A DNA stretch of 64,000 nucleotides from Allobosea sp. BH3 (lineage in GTDB: Bacteria; Pseudomonadota; Alphaproteobacteria; Rhizobiales; Beijerinckiaceae). The notes below the pieces were generated by a model. That model did not search any database. It was given only the letters and a program-made list of their open reading frames with translations, and was not told where the DNA came from. Position 1 is the first letter of the stretch; the number at the start of each line of letters is the position of its first letter. Location of the stretch: contig NZ_JAIMCA010000002.1 of the NCBI RefSeq assembly GCF_025499465.1, positions 186,001 to 250,000 on the forward strand, in the 5' to 3' direction. A program made the translations under genes and the position numbers. This document shows positions 17,455 to 26,062 of the stretch, one piece after another.

Positions 17455-17721
17455 AGCGGAGCTGCGCATGAGTCAACGCATCCGCCGCAACGGCGAATAA
17501 GGCCTCCGGCTCCGCCCGGCGACCTGCTTGGAAAAGCGATCACCAAGATTGCCCGGTGCCGTCGCCCCGGACCGAGAACCTACGCTTAAAGCTTACCGAC
17601 TTCCGGCCTTTGGCCGACTCCGCTCCAAGCCCTGCCGGGCGCGGAATAGCCGTGCCAGCAGCATTACCAAACGTCAATTCGGCGACACAGACGTCGCCTT
17701 TAGCATCGGAAAGAGAGGATC

Positions 17722-18075
17722 ATGATGAAGACGATTGCCCTTCTCGCCGCGAGCTTCGGCCTCGCGGCGGCCCTGTCGGCTCCGGCCACGGCTGCATCGA
17801 TACCCGGCATCACGGCGATCGCTGCGACGGCCGCTCCCAGCGACATCGTCACGGTTTCAGGCGGCTGCGGCCCCTATGCCTGGCGCGGTCCTTGGGGCCA
17901 CTGCCGCGATACGCCCTATACCGGACCGCTGCCCGGCGGCGGCTGGGCTGGTGCTCCGGAGCGCGCCGCCGACTTTTTCGGCAATGGCTGCCCTCCCGGC
18001 TACTGGCACGGCCCCTGGGGTCACTGCCGCAACACGGCGTATCACGGTCGTCTTCCCGGCGGTGGCTGGAAGTGA
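17722..18075 (+). CDS. Small secreted GCG_CRPN-type repeat protein
   Basis: A 117-residue exported protein with a signal peptide of about 25 residues (cleavage near ATAAS). The mature part holds two copies of a Gly/Trp/Cys-rich unit: GPWGHCRDTPYTGPLPGGGW (about residues 58-77) and GPWGHCRNTAYHGRLPGGGW (about 97-116), each preceded by a short G-C/P-G-Y segment. This matches the GCG_CRPN prefix-to-repeats family. One cysteine per repeat plus one in each leader could form disulfides. AGAGAGGA lies at a suitable distance upstream of two adjacent ATG codons. Role is unknown; it is the first gene of a five-gene run of exported small proteins. Confidence 0.75.
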   Translation: MMKTIALLAASFGLAAALSAPATAASIPGITAIAATAAPSDIVTVSGGCGPYAWRGPWGHCRDTPYTGPLPGGGWAGAPERAADFFGNGCPPGYWHGPWGHCRNTAYHGRLPGGGWK

Positions 18076-18113
18076 CCGGTTCCGTTCCCTCGCTTCATCG
18101 ACTGGATAAATCC

Positions 18114-18623
18114 ATGATCAAGACATCCCTTTCGGCTGCCGCCATCGCGGTGGTGGCCCTGAGCTTCGGCTCCGCCAATGCCCAGACCGTTCAGCCCACC
18201 CCTCCGCAGCCGGAGCCGCTTCCGATCATCGAACTCGTCACCCCCACCGACGCGGCGGCCGTGCTCGACGCCCGCCTCGCTGCGCTGAAGGTCGTCATCG
18301 CTATGACGACCGAACAGGAGAAGCTGTGGGCTCCTGTCGAGACTGCCATCCGGCAGGTCGCGAAGAACGCGATCGAACGCCGTGATCAGCGCGAGAAAGC
18401 TCCGCAGGCTGCGAGCTTCGTCGAGATGCTTGAGCGCTCCGCCGACGCGGAAGCCGCCCGGGCAGCCGACGTCAAGACAGTCGGGGGGGCGCTCAAGCCG
18501 CTCGTCGCAGCGCTGTCCGAGGCACAGCGGCGACGGATCCCGGCCTTCCTCGGCCTGCGCGAAGGCCGGTTCGGCCAGCCGCAGCCGCTGGTCGAGCTCT
18601 GGCTGTTCGAGGACGAAGGCTGA
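18114..18623 (+). CDS. Periplasmic LTXXQ/Spy-like protein
   Basis: A 169-residue exported protein with signal peptide residues 1-23 (ending SANA). The segment DARLAALKVVIAMTTEQEKLWAPVE, read here in two parts around residues 58-82, carries the T-x-x-Q-like core of the LTXXQ/Spy family (MTTEQEKLW), whose members are helical periplasmic chaperones or metal and stress sensors. A second related helix pair follows near ALSEAQRRRIPAF. The ATG at 18114 is chosen because the signal peptide begins there; an in-frame extension upstream would cover the previous gene. It lies 38 bp after the GCG_CRPN gene and belongs to the same exported-protein run. Confidence 0.75.
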   Translation: MIKTSLSAAAIAVVALSFGSANAQTVQPTPPQPEPLPIIELVTPTDAAAVLDARLAALKVVIAMTTEQEKLWAPVETAIRQVAKNAIERRDQREKAPQAASFVEMLERSADAEAARAADVKTVGGALKPLVAALSEAQRRRIPAFLGLREGRFGQPQPLVELWLFEDEG

Positions 18624-18668
18624 GCACAGCCCGGCATCCCGCAGCGGCGCCGCGTAGGAGGACACGCC

Positions 18669-18977
18669 ATGACTAGGTCTGCCTTGCGTCGGGGCGCCGT
18701 CGCCGCCCTGACTGTCGCCTGCATCGATGCCGCTTTCGCAACGACGGCGACCTACAAGTGCAGCGAGGGCGTTTCGCTCACCGCGCGCTTTTCGCCGCCG
18801 AGCTATGCCACGGGTCAGGTCGAACTGACCTTCGGCAATGGCCGGTCGTTGACCCTGCCTCAGGTGATGGCGGCTGACGGAGGGCGCTACGCAGCAGGCG
18901 ATGTCGAATTCTGGATCAAGGGCAATGGCGCGACGCTGCGGCGTGGTGGCAGCACCCAGTCCTGTTCGACCCGCTGA
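18669..18977 (+). CDS. MliC-like lysozyme inhibitor family protein
   Basis: A 102-residue exported protein with a signal peptide of about 24 residues (ending AFAT). The mature part fits the MliC/PliC pattern that blocks C-type lysozyme: YKCSEGVSLTARF, then VELTFGNGRSLTLPQ, GGRYAAGDVEFWIKGNGA and a final cysteine. The two cysteines (in YKC and QSC) would form the conserved disulfide. There is no lipobox, so it is periplasmic like PliC rather than membrane-anchored. A GGAGGA box precedes the ATG. It is 12 bp upstream of a second lysozyme-inhibitor-like gene. Confidence 0.78.
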   Translation: MTRSALRRGAVAALTVACIDAAFATTATYKCSEGVSLTARFSPPSYATGQVELTFGNGRSLTLPQVMAADGGRYAAGDVEFWIKGNGATLRRGGSTQSCSTR

Positions 18978-18989
18978 CGAGGTGCGCCG

Positions 18990-19358
18990 ATGTCCGGAAC
19001 CTCCCAAGTCCATGGCGCCCGGCTGCTGGCCGCAGCCGCCATGCTGACCTCCCTCGCAAGCCTGCTTTCGCCGAGGGCGGAGGCGGCATCCTTCGATTGC
19101 CGCCGGGCCACGCTGCCCGCCGAGAGGACGATCTGCTCCGACGCCAATCTCGGCAGGCTCGATGAGAGCACCGCCGGGACGTACTTCCAGATCGTCGGCG
19201 GCGGAGCACCCGCAGCCACAGTCGCCCGCGTCAAACAGATGCAGAGCCGGTTCGTCGCGCGTCGCAACGCCTGCCGTGCCGACATCGACTGCCTCGTCGA
19301 CGCCTATACCGACCAGATGATGTTCCTGAGGAACGAGAAGAGCAATCTCGGCCTCTGA
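18990..19358 (+). CDS. LprI-like (DUF1311) lysozyme inhibitor family protein
   Basis: A 122-residue exported protein with a signal peptide of about 32 residues (ending AEAAS). It carries the DUF1311/LprI cysteine layout: SFDCRRATLPAERTICSD near the start of the mature part, and RRNACRADIDCLVDAY near the end, giving two cysteine pairs. LprI of Mycobacterium inhibits lysozyme; many homologues have no tested role. It follows the MliC-like gene by 12 bp, which strengthens the idea of an anti-lysozyme pair, though this is inference from family and position. Confidence 0.72.
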   Translation: MSGTSQVHGARLLAAAAMLTSLASLLSPRAEAASFDCRRATLPAERTICSDANLGRLDESTAGTYFQIVGGGAPAATVARVKQMQSRFVARRNACRADIDCLVDAYTDQMMFLRNEKSNLGL

Positions 19359-19388
19359 CGATGACCGAAAAACCCCTGGAGACTTGAG

Positions 19389-19787
19389 ATGACCAGACTT
19401 GCGATACTGCCGATGCTTGCCGGTGCGGCCCTGACGCTCGGCGCCTGCCAATCGGTGCCGGAAAAGATCGAGAACAAGGAAAACCTGCTCGCCGCCGCCG
19501 GCTTCGTCGCCCAGCCCGCCAACACGCCCCAGCGCCAGGCCTCGATGAAGAAGCTGCCCCCGAACAAGTTCGTCCGGCAGGCGAACGGCAGCGACTTCGT
19601 CTACGTCTATGCCGATCCGATCGTCTGCCAGTGCGTCTATGTCGGCAGCCAGGACGCCTATGGGCAGTACCGTCAGATGGTCTTCCAGAAGAACCTCGCC
19701 GACGAGCGGCGCATGACGGCATCCATGAACCAGGATGCCTTCGACTTCGGACCCTGGGGCCCCTGGGGTCCGGTGGTCATCTACTGA
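19389..19787 (+). CDS. Hypothetical lipoprotein
   Basis: A 132-residue protein with a lipoprotein signal: hydrophobic residues 5-18 and the lipobox LGAC, so the cysteine at position 19 is the likely lipid anchor. The mature part has YADPIVCQCVYVGSQDAY, with two close cysteines, and ends in a tryptophan-rich GPWGPWGPVVIY tail. I do not recognise a named family. It is the last gene of the exported-protein run, with a GC-rich hairpin 10 bp after its stop. Confidence 0.7.
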   Translation: MTRLAILPMLAGAALTLGACQSVPEKIENKENLLAAAGFVAQPANTPQRQASMKKLPPNKFVRQANGSDFVYVYADPIVCQCVYVGSQDAYGQYRQMVFQKNLADERRMTASMNQDAFDFGPWGPWGPVVIY

Positions 19788-19797
19788 GCCGAAGGCT

Positions 19798-19825
19798 GGG
19801 GGCGGGTGCTCCGGCGCCCGCCCCC
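19798..19825 (+). terminator. GC-rich hairpin after the exported-protein run
   Basis: GGGGGCGGG (19798-19806) pairs perfectly with CCCGCCCCC (19817-19825) over a 10-base loop, just after the lipoprotein stop. There is no T-tract, so it may work as a weak or Rho-assisted terminator or as an mRNA 3' stabiliser. Confidence 0.45.
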
Positions 19826-19851
19826 GATCCGCCTCGAAAGGAATCTCGCCA

Positions 19852-20331
19852 ATGTCTTCGCTTTCGCTGACCACGCTGGCCTGGTTGGCCATGGCCGCCT
19901 ATGCGCTGCACATCATGGAGGAGTTCTCCTTCGACTGGCGCGGCTGGGCGCGCGGCGTCATCAAGTTGCCGGTCGAATGGACTGATTTCTATGTCACGAA
20001 CGCCATCGTCATCGCGCTCGGGATCGCCCAGGCGATGCTGGCGCCGAGCCTGCCGCTCGCCCCGCTGATCTTCGCCTCGCTGATGCTGATCAATGCAGTC
20101 TTCTTTCATGTCGGCCCGATGCTGGTAACCCGTGGACGCTTCTCGCCCGGGGTCGCGACGGCGGTGATCCTGTTCCTGCCGGTCGGAATTTCGGTTTGGC
20201 TGCGGGCGGCAGCGGACGGCGTCCTGACGCTCGGAACCACGCTCGGCGCGATCGTCGGCGGTGCACTGATCATGGCCTATCCGATCGTCATGCTGCGCCT
20301 GCGCTCCAAGCCGTACTTTCAACAGGGCTGA
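19852..20331 (+). CDS. HXXEE domain membrane protein
   Basis: A 159-residue integral membrane protein with about four to five membrane segments. Near the N-terminus it has HIMEEFSFDW, matching the His-x-x-Glu-Glu signature of the HXXEE family, and a FFHVGPML segment around residue 84 with a second conserved histidine. The spacing of these acidic and histidine residues in membrane helices hints at metal or quinone chemistry, but the family function is not known. The ATG at 19852 is preceded by AAGGA; longer in-frame starts lie in the previous gene. Confidence 0.65.
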   Translation: MSSLSLTTLAWLAMAAYALHIMEEFSFDWRGWARGVIKLPVEWTDFYVTNAIVIALGIAQAMLAPSLPLAPLIFASLMLINAVFFHVGPMLVTRGRFSPGVATAVILFLPVGISVWLRAAADGVLTLGTTLGAIVGGALIMAYPIVMLRLRSKPYFQQG

Positions 20332-20401
20332 CACGGCCCACATCACCCGCCGACTGACTGCACCGCATTTCCAACCCGCCAACACTGAAGGGAAGGCCGT
20401 C

Positions 20402-20956
20402 ATGCAGCTGCTTCTCGCATTCATGCCGTTCATCGTCTTCGCGGTCAGCATCTCGGAGCTGGGGTCTGTCGCAGCGCTGCTGCTCGGCGCGCTGGCCTCG
20501 GCGATCCTCGTCGGCCACGGTCTCCTGAGCGGCCGGTCCGCGAAGCTCCTCGAAGTCGGATCGCTGGTTCTCTTCGGCGCTCTCGCCGGCTTCGAGTATC
20601 TGAGCGGCGCCCGCCTTTCCCTGATCGGCGCGAAGTTCGCCGTCGACCTCGGACTGTTCCTGATCGTGGTTCTCTCGATCCTGATCGGACTGCCATTCAC
20701 CCTCCAATATGCGAAAGAGAGCGTGGCGCCGGAGCTCTGGTCCAGCCCGGAATTCAAGCGGAAGAACGACGTAATCTCTATGGTCTGGGCCGGCGCCTTC
20801 CTGGTGATGGTGCTCGCCGAGCTTGCGATGCTCGCCTGGCCGGCGCTGCCCCACCGGATGCCGGTGTTCGTGATCGTGGTCGCGCTGGTCGGGGCGTTCA
20901 AGTTCACGCAGAGCCAGCGCGGAGCGCGCGGCTCCGACTCCGTGCAGCAGTCCTGA
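20402..20956 (+). CDS. Hypothetical polytopic membrane protein
   Basis: A 184-residue protein with about five to six hydrophobic segments, among them MQLLLAFMPFIVFAVSI, VGSLVLFGALAGFEYL, AVDLGLFLIVVLSILIGLPF and a C-terminal pair separated by WPALPHRMP. A polar loop with ELWSSPEFKRKNDV sits between the third and fourth. I do not recognise a named family with confidence. It ends 9 bp before the FAD monooxygenase gene and is probably cotranscribed with it. Confidence 0.6.
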   Translation: MQLLLAFMPFIVFAVSISELGSVAALLLGALASAILVGHGLLSGRSAKLLEVGSLVLFGALAGFEYLSGARLSLIGAKFAVDLGLFLIVVLSILIGLPFTLQYAKESVAPELWSSPEFKRKNDVISMVWAGAFLVMVLAELAMLAWPALPHRMPVFVIVVALVGAFKFTQSQRGARGSDSVQQS

Positions 20957-20965
20957 GAGGCAAGG

Positions 20966-22582
20966 ATGGCGTCGAGCATCCTCATCGTCGGTGCCGGCCC
21001 GGTCGGGCTTTCGCTGGCGCTCGGACTTGCGGTTCGCGGCGTCCGCGCCGACATCGTCGACGGCGCGCTACGCCCCTCCCCCTATTGCCGGGCGCTCGGC
21101 GTCAGTCCGCGCACGCTCGAGCAACTCGATGCTGTCGGTGTCGCCCGCGAACTCATTGCCGAAGGGCTGCGGGTCGGCCTGCGCCGCGCGGTCCTGCATC
21201 GCGGCGAGAAGACGCTTGTCCAGGACGAACCGATCGCATTCCCGGATCTCCCCTTCGCTCCCTTCTGCGTGCCGCAGGACCGGACGGAGGCCGTTCTCGA
21301 ACGGGCTTTGCAGCGCGCTGGTGTGGAGGTCGGGCGCGGCACGAAGCTGCTCGGTCTCGAGGAGGGAGCGGATGCCCGAACCGTCACATTGCAGCGTGGC
21401 GAGGGCATCGAGCGGCAGCGCTACGATTACGTCGTCGGCTGTGACGGTGCTCATAGCGTGGTGCGCAAGGCGCTGGGGCTCGCTTTCGAGGGTGAGGCCT
21501 TCCCCTATGAATTCATGCTGGGCGACGTCCATATCGACTGGGACCTGGCCCGTGGAGCGACGTTCCAGGCGATCCGCCCGGCACAGGACGCGCCCCCGGA
21601 TTTCTTCGTGGCGATCCCGCTGCCCGGGCGCGGGCGCTACCGCGTCTCGATGATGGCGCCGACGACGCTGGATGGGGATGCGGATCGCGCCGACACCGGG
21701 CATGGCATTCAATCGGAATGGCCCGGACCCAGCCTCGCCCAACTCCAGGAGGTCGCCGACCAGCTGGTGCCGGGCAAGCCGACGCTGTCGGACCTGCGCT
21801 GGTCGTCGATCTTCAGGATCAGCATGCGGCTCGCCGAGCACTACCGGAAAGGCAACGTCCTCATTGCCGGCGACGCCTGTCATATCCACCCGCCGACGGG
21901 TGGCCAGGGCATGAACACCGGCATCCAGGACGCCTGCAACCTGGCCTGGAAGCTCGCTTTGGTCGCGCGCGGCGAGGCCGATCCCACCCTGCTGGACAGC
22001 TACGAGGAAGAGCGGCAACCCGTGGCCGCCGGTGTCATCGAGGATACGGTCCGGCGCAGCGTGGGTTTCGGCAAGCCGGCCGCTCCACAGCATCGCCTGC
22101 ACGACACTCAGGTTCTGGTGAGCTATGCCGGAGGGCGGCTTGCGAGTGGCCCTGCGTCCGGAGCGCTGCGCCCCGGGGACCGCCTGCCCGACGCGACCGG
22201 TCTCCGTCAGGCCGGCATCGGCTTCCCCTTGCGCCTGCACGAGCTGGCGAAGGGGCCCTGGTTCACCCTGCTGGCCGCGCCCGCGCCGCATCAGCTCGCG
22301 GAGCTGGAAGGTCTCGCCGCCCGGCTGCAGGCGAAGTGGCCCGGGCTCGTCTCGGTCGTTGCCTTCAGTCCGGCTGATGCGACCTGGGACGAACCGCCGG
22401 GTGTCACGATCATCGCCGATCCGGATGGCAGCGTGGCCGCCGCCTTCGGCGGGGCGCTGTCTCCGCTGACGCTGGTCCGGCCGGACGGCCATATCGGTTT
22501 CACGGGAGAGATCGCCTTCGATCCGCTCCGCGATTATCTTTCCGGCATGCTCAAGACCGGCAGCCGCGTTCCAGCGTCGTAG
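20966..22582 (+). CDS. FAD-dependent aromatic-type monooxygenase (PheA/TfdB family)
   Basis: A 538-residue flavoprotein of the group A hydroxylases. The Rossmann motif GAGPVGLSLALGLAVRG is at residues 8-24, the GD motif in VGCDGAHSVVRKALG near residue 155, and the second FAD motif GDACHIHPPTGGQGMNTGIQ near 305. About 130 C-terminal residues form the thioredoxin-like domain found in phenol hydroxylase relatives. It should hydroxylate an aromatic or polyketide-like substrate using NAD(P)H and oxygen, but no ring-cleavage genes are close. AGGCAAGG precedes the ATG. Confidence 0.87.
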   Translation: MASSILIVGAGPVGLSLALGLAVRGVRADIVDGALRPSPYCRALGVSPRTLEQLDAVGVARELIAEGLRVGLRRAVLHRGEKTLVQDEPIAFPDLPFAPFCVPQDRTEAVLERALQRAGVEVGRGTKLLGLEEGADARTVTLQRGEGIERQRYDYVVGCDGAHSVVRKALGLAFEGEAFPYEFMLGDVHIDWDLARGATFQAIRPAQDAPPDFFVAIPLPGRGRYRVSMMAPTTLDGDADRADTGHGIQSEWPGPSLAQLQEVADQLVPGKPTLSDLRWSSIFRISMRLAEHYRKGNVLIAGDACHIHPPTGGQGMNTGIQDACNLAWKLALVARGEADPTLLDSYEEERQPVAAGVIEDTVRRSVGFGKPAAPQHRLHDTQVLVSYAGGRLASGPASGALRPGDRLPDATGLRQAGIGFPLRLHELAKGPWFTLLAAPAPHQLAELEGLAARLQAKWPGLVSVVAFSPADATWDEPPGVTIIADPDGSVAAAFGGALSPLTLVRPDGHIGFTGEIAFDPLRDYLSGMLKTGSRVPAS

Positions 22583-22715
22583 CCGCGGCGCGCTATGGCA
22601 GGATCGGCTGCCCTTTGCCGGGCCTGCCAGCGACATAGAAATGCCCCGGAACCCCCAACACCTATCGACGTTCTAGAATCTGCGCCGAAAGCGGATGTGG
22701 TTGTAGGGGGCTTCG

Positions 22716-24326
22716 ATGTCTGGATTGTCTCGTCGCGCGGCGCTCGCGCTGCTGTCGAGTGCCTGCATGGCTGGGACACGCGCCGTCCAGGCTCAGCAGC
22801 CGCCAGCCGGGACCGCTAAAGGCTTTGGCTTCAGCGATGTCGTCCAGCAGGCGTTGGCGCTGGCGAAGCAGCCCTTCGATGCGGAAAGCGCGAAGATTCC
22901 GGCCGAGCTGTCGAAGCTGACCTATGACAGCTACCGCGAGATTCGTTTTCGCCGCGACAGGGCCTTCTGGCGCGACGGCGGTTCAGATTTCCGCCTGCTG
23001 CCGTTCCATCTCGGCTTCCTGCACGACAAGCCGGTCCAGCTTCACATCATCAATCACGGCAACGCGATCCCGATCCCCTTCACGACGAGCCTGTTCGAAT
23101 ACGGCAAGGTGCCCGTTCCGAAAGGTCTCTCGCCTGCCCTGGGCTTCGCGGGTTTCGCCGTGACCACCAATCTGAACGACCCGAAGGTGCAGGACGAGAT
23201 CATCTCGTTCCTGGGAGCCAGCTATTTCCGGCTGATCGGGCGGGGGCACAGCTACGGGCTTTCGGCGCGTTCGCTGGCGCTGGATGTCGGCGGCGCGCAG
23301 CCCGAGGAGTTTCCGTTCATGCGGGCGCTCTGGCTGGAGGAACCCTCGCGCGACTCCACCGAGCTCGTCATCTATGCGCTGCTCGATTCGCCTTCGGTCG
23401 CCGGAGCCTTTCGCTATGTCGTCCGTCCCGGCCGGGAAACCCATATGGACGTCACCGCGACGATCATCCCGCGCAAGGAGATCGAACGGATCGGCATCGC
23501 CCCGCTGACCTCGATGTTCCAGGCCGGCGAGGGCGACCTCAGCCAGCGAACGGATTTCCGCCCCGAGATTCACGATTCCGACGGGTTGATGATGCAGTCC
23601 GGCGGCGGTGAATGGATCTGGCGGCCCATTCGCAACCCAAAGGCGCTGCGCATATCGAGCTTCGGCGACAGGAACCCGCGCGGCTTCGGCCTGATGCAGC
23701 GGGACCGCGACTTCGGCAGCTATCAGGACCTCGAGGCACGCTATCATCAAAGGCCGGGCTACTGGGTCGAGCCGCAAGGCGACTGGGGCGAAGGCCGGAT
23801 CGACCTCATCGAAATCCCCACGGTGAACGAGGCTTTCGACAACATCGTCGCCTGCTGGACGCCCAACAAGCCCTTGCCGGTGGGCGAGGCCACGGAGTTC
23901 CGGTATCGCATCTCGGCGATATCGACGACCTCGCAGCTGCACCCCTATGCGCAGGTGCAGCAGTCCTTCAACGGCTCGGACGTCGAGGACGGCGTCGTCG
24001 ACGGGAACGGGACGAAGCGCTTCATCGTCGATTTCGCCGGTGGCGACCTCGCCTATTACCAGAACGATCCCGATCGCCTGGAACTCGTCGCGACCACCAC
24101 GGGCGGGACGATCACATCCAGGATCCTGACCTTCAACGCCCCGCTGAAGGGCGCGCGCGCCATCGTCGATGCGACGCTGCCGGACGGTCAGTCAGCCGAG
24201 CTGCGCATGTTCCTGAGAACGCGAAACCGAACCTTGAGCGAGACCTGGACCGCGACATGGTCGGTTCCACCCGGCGATTCGGCAGCCAGGCAGCAGCCTC
24301 CGAAGAACGACCAAGGGCGCAATTGA
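22716..24326 (+). CDS. opgD: Periplasmic glucan biosynthesis protein, OpgD/OpgG (MdoG) family
   Basis: A 536-residue exported protein for synthesis of osmoregulated periplasmic glucans. The N-terminus SRRAALALLSSACMAG carries twin arginines, indicating Tat export as in OpgD rather than Sec export as in OpgG. Family stretches include FDAESAKIPAELSKLTYDSY, FRRDRAFWRDGG, YFRLIGRGHSYGLSARSLAL and RNPRGFGLMQRDRDF. Length is normal. The choice between OpgD and OpgG rests only on the Tat signal. No opgH-type glucosyltransferase is in the window. Only 22 bp separate it from the cardiolipin synthase gene, with which it is probably cotranscribed. Confidence 0.85.
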   Translation: MSGLSRRAALALLSSACMAGTRAVQAQQPPAGTAKGFGFSDVVQQALALAKQPFDAESAKIPAELSKLTYDSYREIRFRRDRAFWRDGGSDFRLLPFHLGFLHDKPVQLHIINHGNAIPIPFTTSLFEYGKVPVPKGLSPALGFAGFAVTTNLNDPKVQDEIISFLGASYFRLIGRGHSYGLSARSLALDVGGAQPEEFPFMRALWLEEPSRDSTELVIYALLDSPSVAGAFRYVVRPGRETHMDVTATIIPRKEIERIGIAPLTSMFQAGEGDLSQRTDFRPEIHDSDGLMMQSGGGEWIWRPIRNPKALRISSFGDRNPRGFGLMQRDRDFGSYQDLEARYHQRPGYWVEPQGDWGEGRIDLIEIPTVNEAFDNIVACWTPNKPLPVGEATEFRYRISAISTTSQLHPYAQVQQSFNGSDVEDGVVDGNGTKRFIVDFAGGDLAYYQNDPDRLELVATTTGGTITSRILTFNAPLKGARAIVDATLPDGQSAELRMFLRTRNRTLSETWTATWSVPPGDSAARQQPPKNDQGRN

Positions 24327-24348
24327 CGCCTGCACCTTCCAGGTTCGC

Positions 24349-25635
24349 ATGTCCATGAAGCTCCGGCGCCATCCCCTCATCATCGGTATCGTCTCGGCGG
24401 CTCTCGGCGTCCTGGGCAGCCTCGTCGTCGGCAACCTGCTGCCGGAGCCGCAGGAACTGCGGCAGCCGCTTCCGCACAATCTCGCTTTCTCGGATCGCCA
24501 GCTCAAGACGTCCATGGGCGCTCTGTTTGGCTCGAATTATGTCCCCGGCAACAGGGTCGAGACACTCGTCAACGGCGCCCAGATCTTTCCGTCGATGCTG
24601 CAGGCCATACGCGAGGCGAAGCAGACGATCAGTTTCGAGACCTATATTTACTGGCGCGGCGCCATCGCCGAGGAATTCGCCGAGGCGCTCTCGACCAAGG
24701 CCCGCGAGGGGCTGAGCGTGAAGGTGCTGCTCGACTGGGTCGGCAGCCTTCCGATGGACGAGGGGCTGGTCCAGCGCATGAAGGATGCCGGCGTCGAGGT
24801 CGTCCGGTTCCGCCCTCTCACCTGGTACACGCTCGACCGGGTGAACAACCGCACCCACCGCAAGCTGCTGGTCGTCGACGGGCGCATGGGCTTCACCGGC
24901 GGGGTCGGCATTGCCGATGAATGGAACGGGGATGCGCGCTCCCCGAACGAATGGCGCGACACTCACTACCGCGTGGAAGGGCCGGCCGCAGCGGAGTTCC
25001 AGGCCGCCTTCGCGGAGCACTGGATCGAGGCGACCGGCGAGCTGCTGCTGGGGGATCGCTTCTTTCCGGAGCTTTCCCCGGCGGGCGATCACGCGGTCCA
25101 GGTCGTCATGAGCTCCACCCATCAGCGCAACGTCATGCATCTCATGCTGATGACCGCGCTTGCGTCCGCGCAGGCGAGCGTCCGGATCGCCACGCCCTAT
25201 TTCGTGCCCGACGAACTGACAAGGCAGCAGCTTCTGGAGGCCCGCAAGCGCGGCGTCGATATCCAGATTCTCGTTCCCGGCTCCCAGACCGATGCGCGCA
25301 TCGTCAGAAAGGCGTCGCGGCATCTTTGGGGCGATCTGCTTCAGGCCGGCATCAGGATCAGCGAGTATCAGCCCACGTTCTTTCACTGCAAGCTGGTGAT
25401 CGTCGACGACATCTGGACATCGGTCGGCTCGACCAACATCGATGACCGCGCCTTGAGGCTCAACGACGAGGCCAACATCAACCTGTTCGACCGGCAATTC
25501 GCCGCCACGCAGGCGGCCTTGTTCGACAAGGATGCCGCAGCCGCCAGGCCCTACACGCATTCCGACTGGCAGAACCGCTCGGCCAACGAAAAGTTCTCGG
25601 ATTGGCTCTCCAGCCTCGCAAGGTCGCAAATCTGA
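24349..25635 (+). CDS. Phospholipase D-family cardiolipin synthase
   Basis: A 428-residue inner-membrane enzyme with one N-terminal membrane segment (residues 9-30) and two HKD motifs: HRKLLVVD (H170, K172, D177) followed by GFTGG, and HCKLVIVD (H346, K348, D353) followed by a GSTN motif. This arrangement matches bacterial ClsA/ClsB-type enzymes that transfer phosphatidyl groups between phosphatidylglycerol molecules. The N-terminus has one membrane helix, not the two of ClsA, so ClsB- or ClsC-like activity is possible. It lies directly behind the periplasmic glucan gene. Confidence 0.85.
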   Translation: MSMKLRRHPLIIGIVSAALGVLGSLVVGNLLPEPQELRQPLPHNLAFSDRQLKTSMGALFGSNYVPGNRVETLVNGAQIFPSMLQAIREAKQTISFETYIYWRGAIAEEFAEALSTKAREGLSVKVLLDWVGSLPMDEGLVQRMKDAGVEVVRFRPLTWYTLDRVNNRTHRKLLVVDGRMGFTGGVGIADEWNGDARSPNEWRDTHYRVEGPAAAEFQAAFAEHWIEATGELLLGDRFFPELSPAGDHAVQVVMSSTHQRNVMHLMLMTALASAQASVRIATPYFVPDELTRQQLLEARKRGVDIQILVPGSQTDARIVRKASRHLWGDLLQAGIRISEYQPTFFHCKLVIVDDIWTSVGSTNIDDRALRLNDEANINLFDRQFAATQAALFDKDAAAARPYTHSDWQNRSANEKFSDWLSSLARSQI

Positions 25636-25686
25636 CGAGCCCAAGCCGCCCGGAGCGTGCGACGTTTTCGTGGAGGCGCGTCGCGC

Positions 25687-26062
25687 TCAGCCGAGAACCT
25701 TGAGGTAGATGTCCGATCACGGCGACGCTGCTGCAGATGTCGAGCCGGGCCGGTTCGAGGCCCGCCGTGGCGAACCAGTCCTTGATCTGCCTGAACATCG
25801 CGGAGCGCGGCGGATTGCTGACGATCGGCAGGTGGTAGAGATCGGCCGGCCCAGCCAGGGGGTTGATGTTCCATGATCGCGGCGCCGCCCAGGCCGTGTC
25901 CTGCACACCCAGCGGCAGCAGCTTCATGCCCCGGCGCCCGATCGGATTGACAAGGATGGCGAGGTCGAGACGCCGCTCGTTCAGCTCGCGCTCCAGCTCG
26001 TAGCTGATCGCGACGACATACTCGGCCTGAGCAGCGGATAATCTCGGGGGATCGCCTGCAGC
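25687..26062 (-). pseudogene. LysR family regulator remnant
   Basis: Between the cardiolipin synthase and rnhA genes the minus strand encodes about 100 residues of a LysR substrate-binding domain: ISYELERELNERRLDLAIL, GMKLLPLGVQDTAWAAP, LYHLPIVSN and AMFRQIKDWFATAGLEPARL. The DNA-binding half is absent. At the 5' side, about 26015-26050, the sense switches frame (QAIPRDYPLL in one frame, AEYVVAIS in the next), which indicates an indel. A stop falls at 25687-25689. This decayed fragment fills most of the 427-bp gap between the flanking genes; 25636-25686 shows nothing else. Confidence 0.65.
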
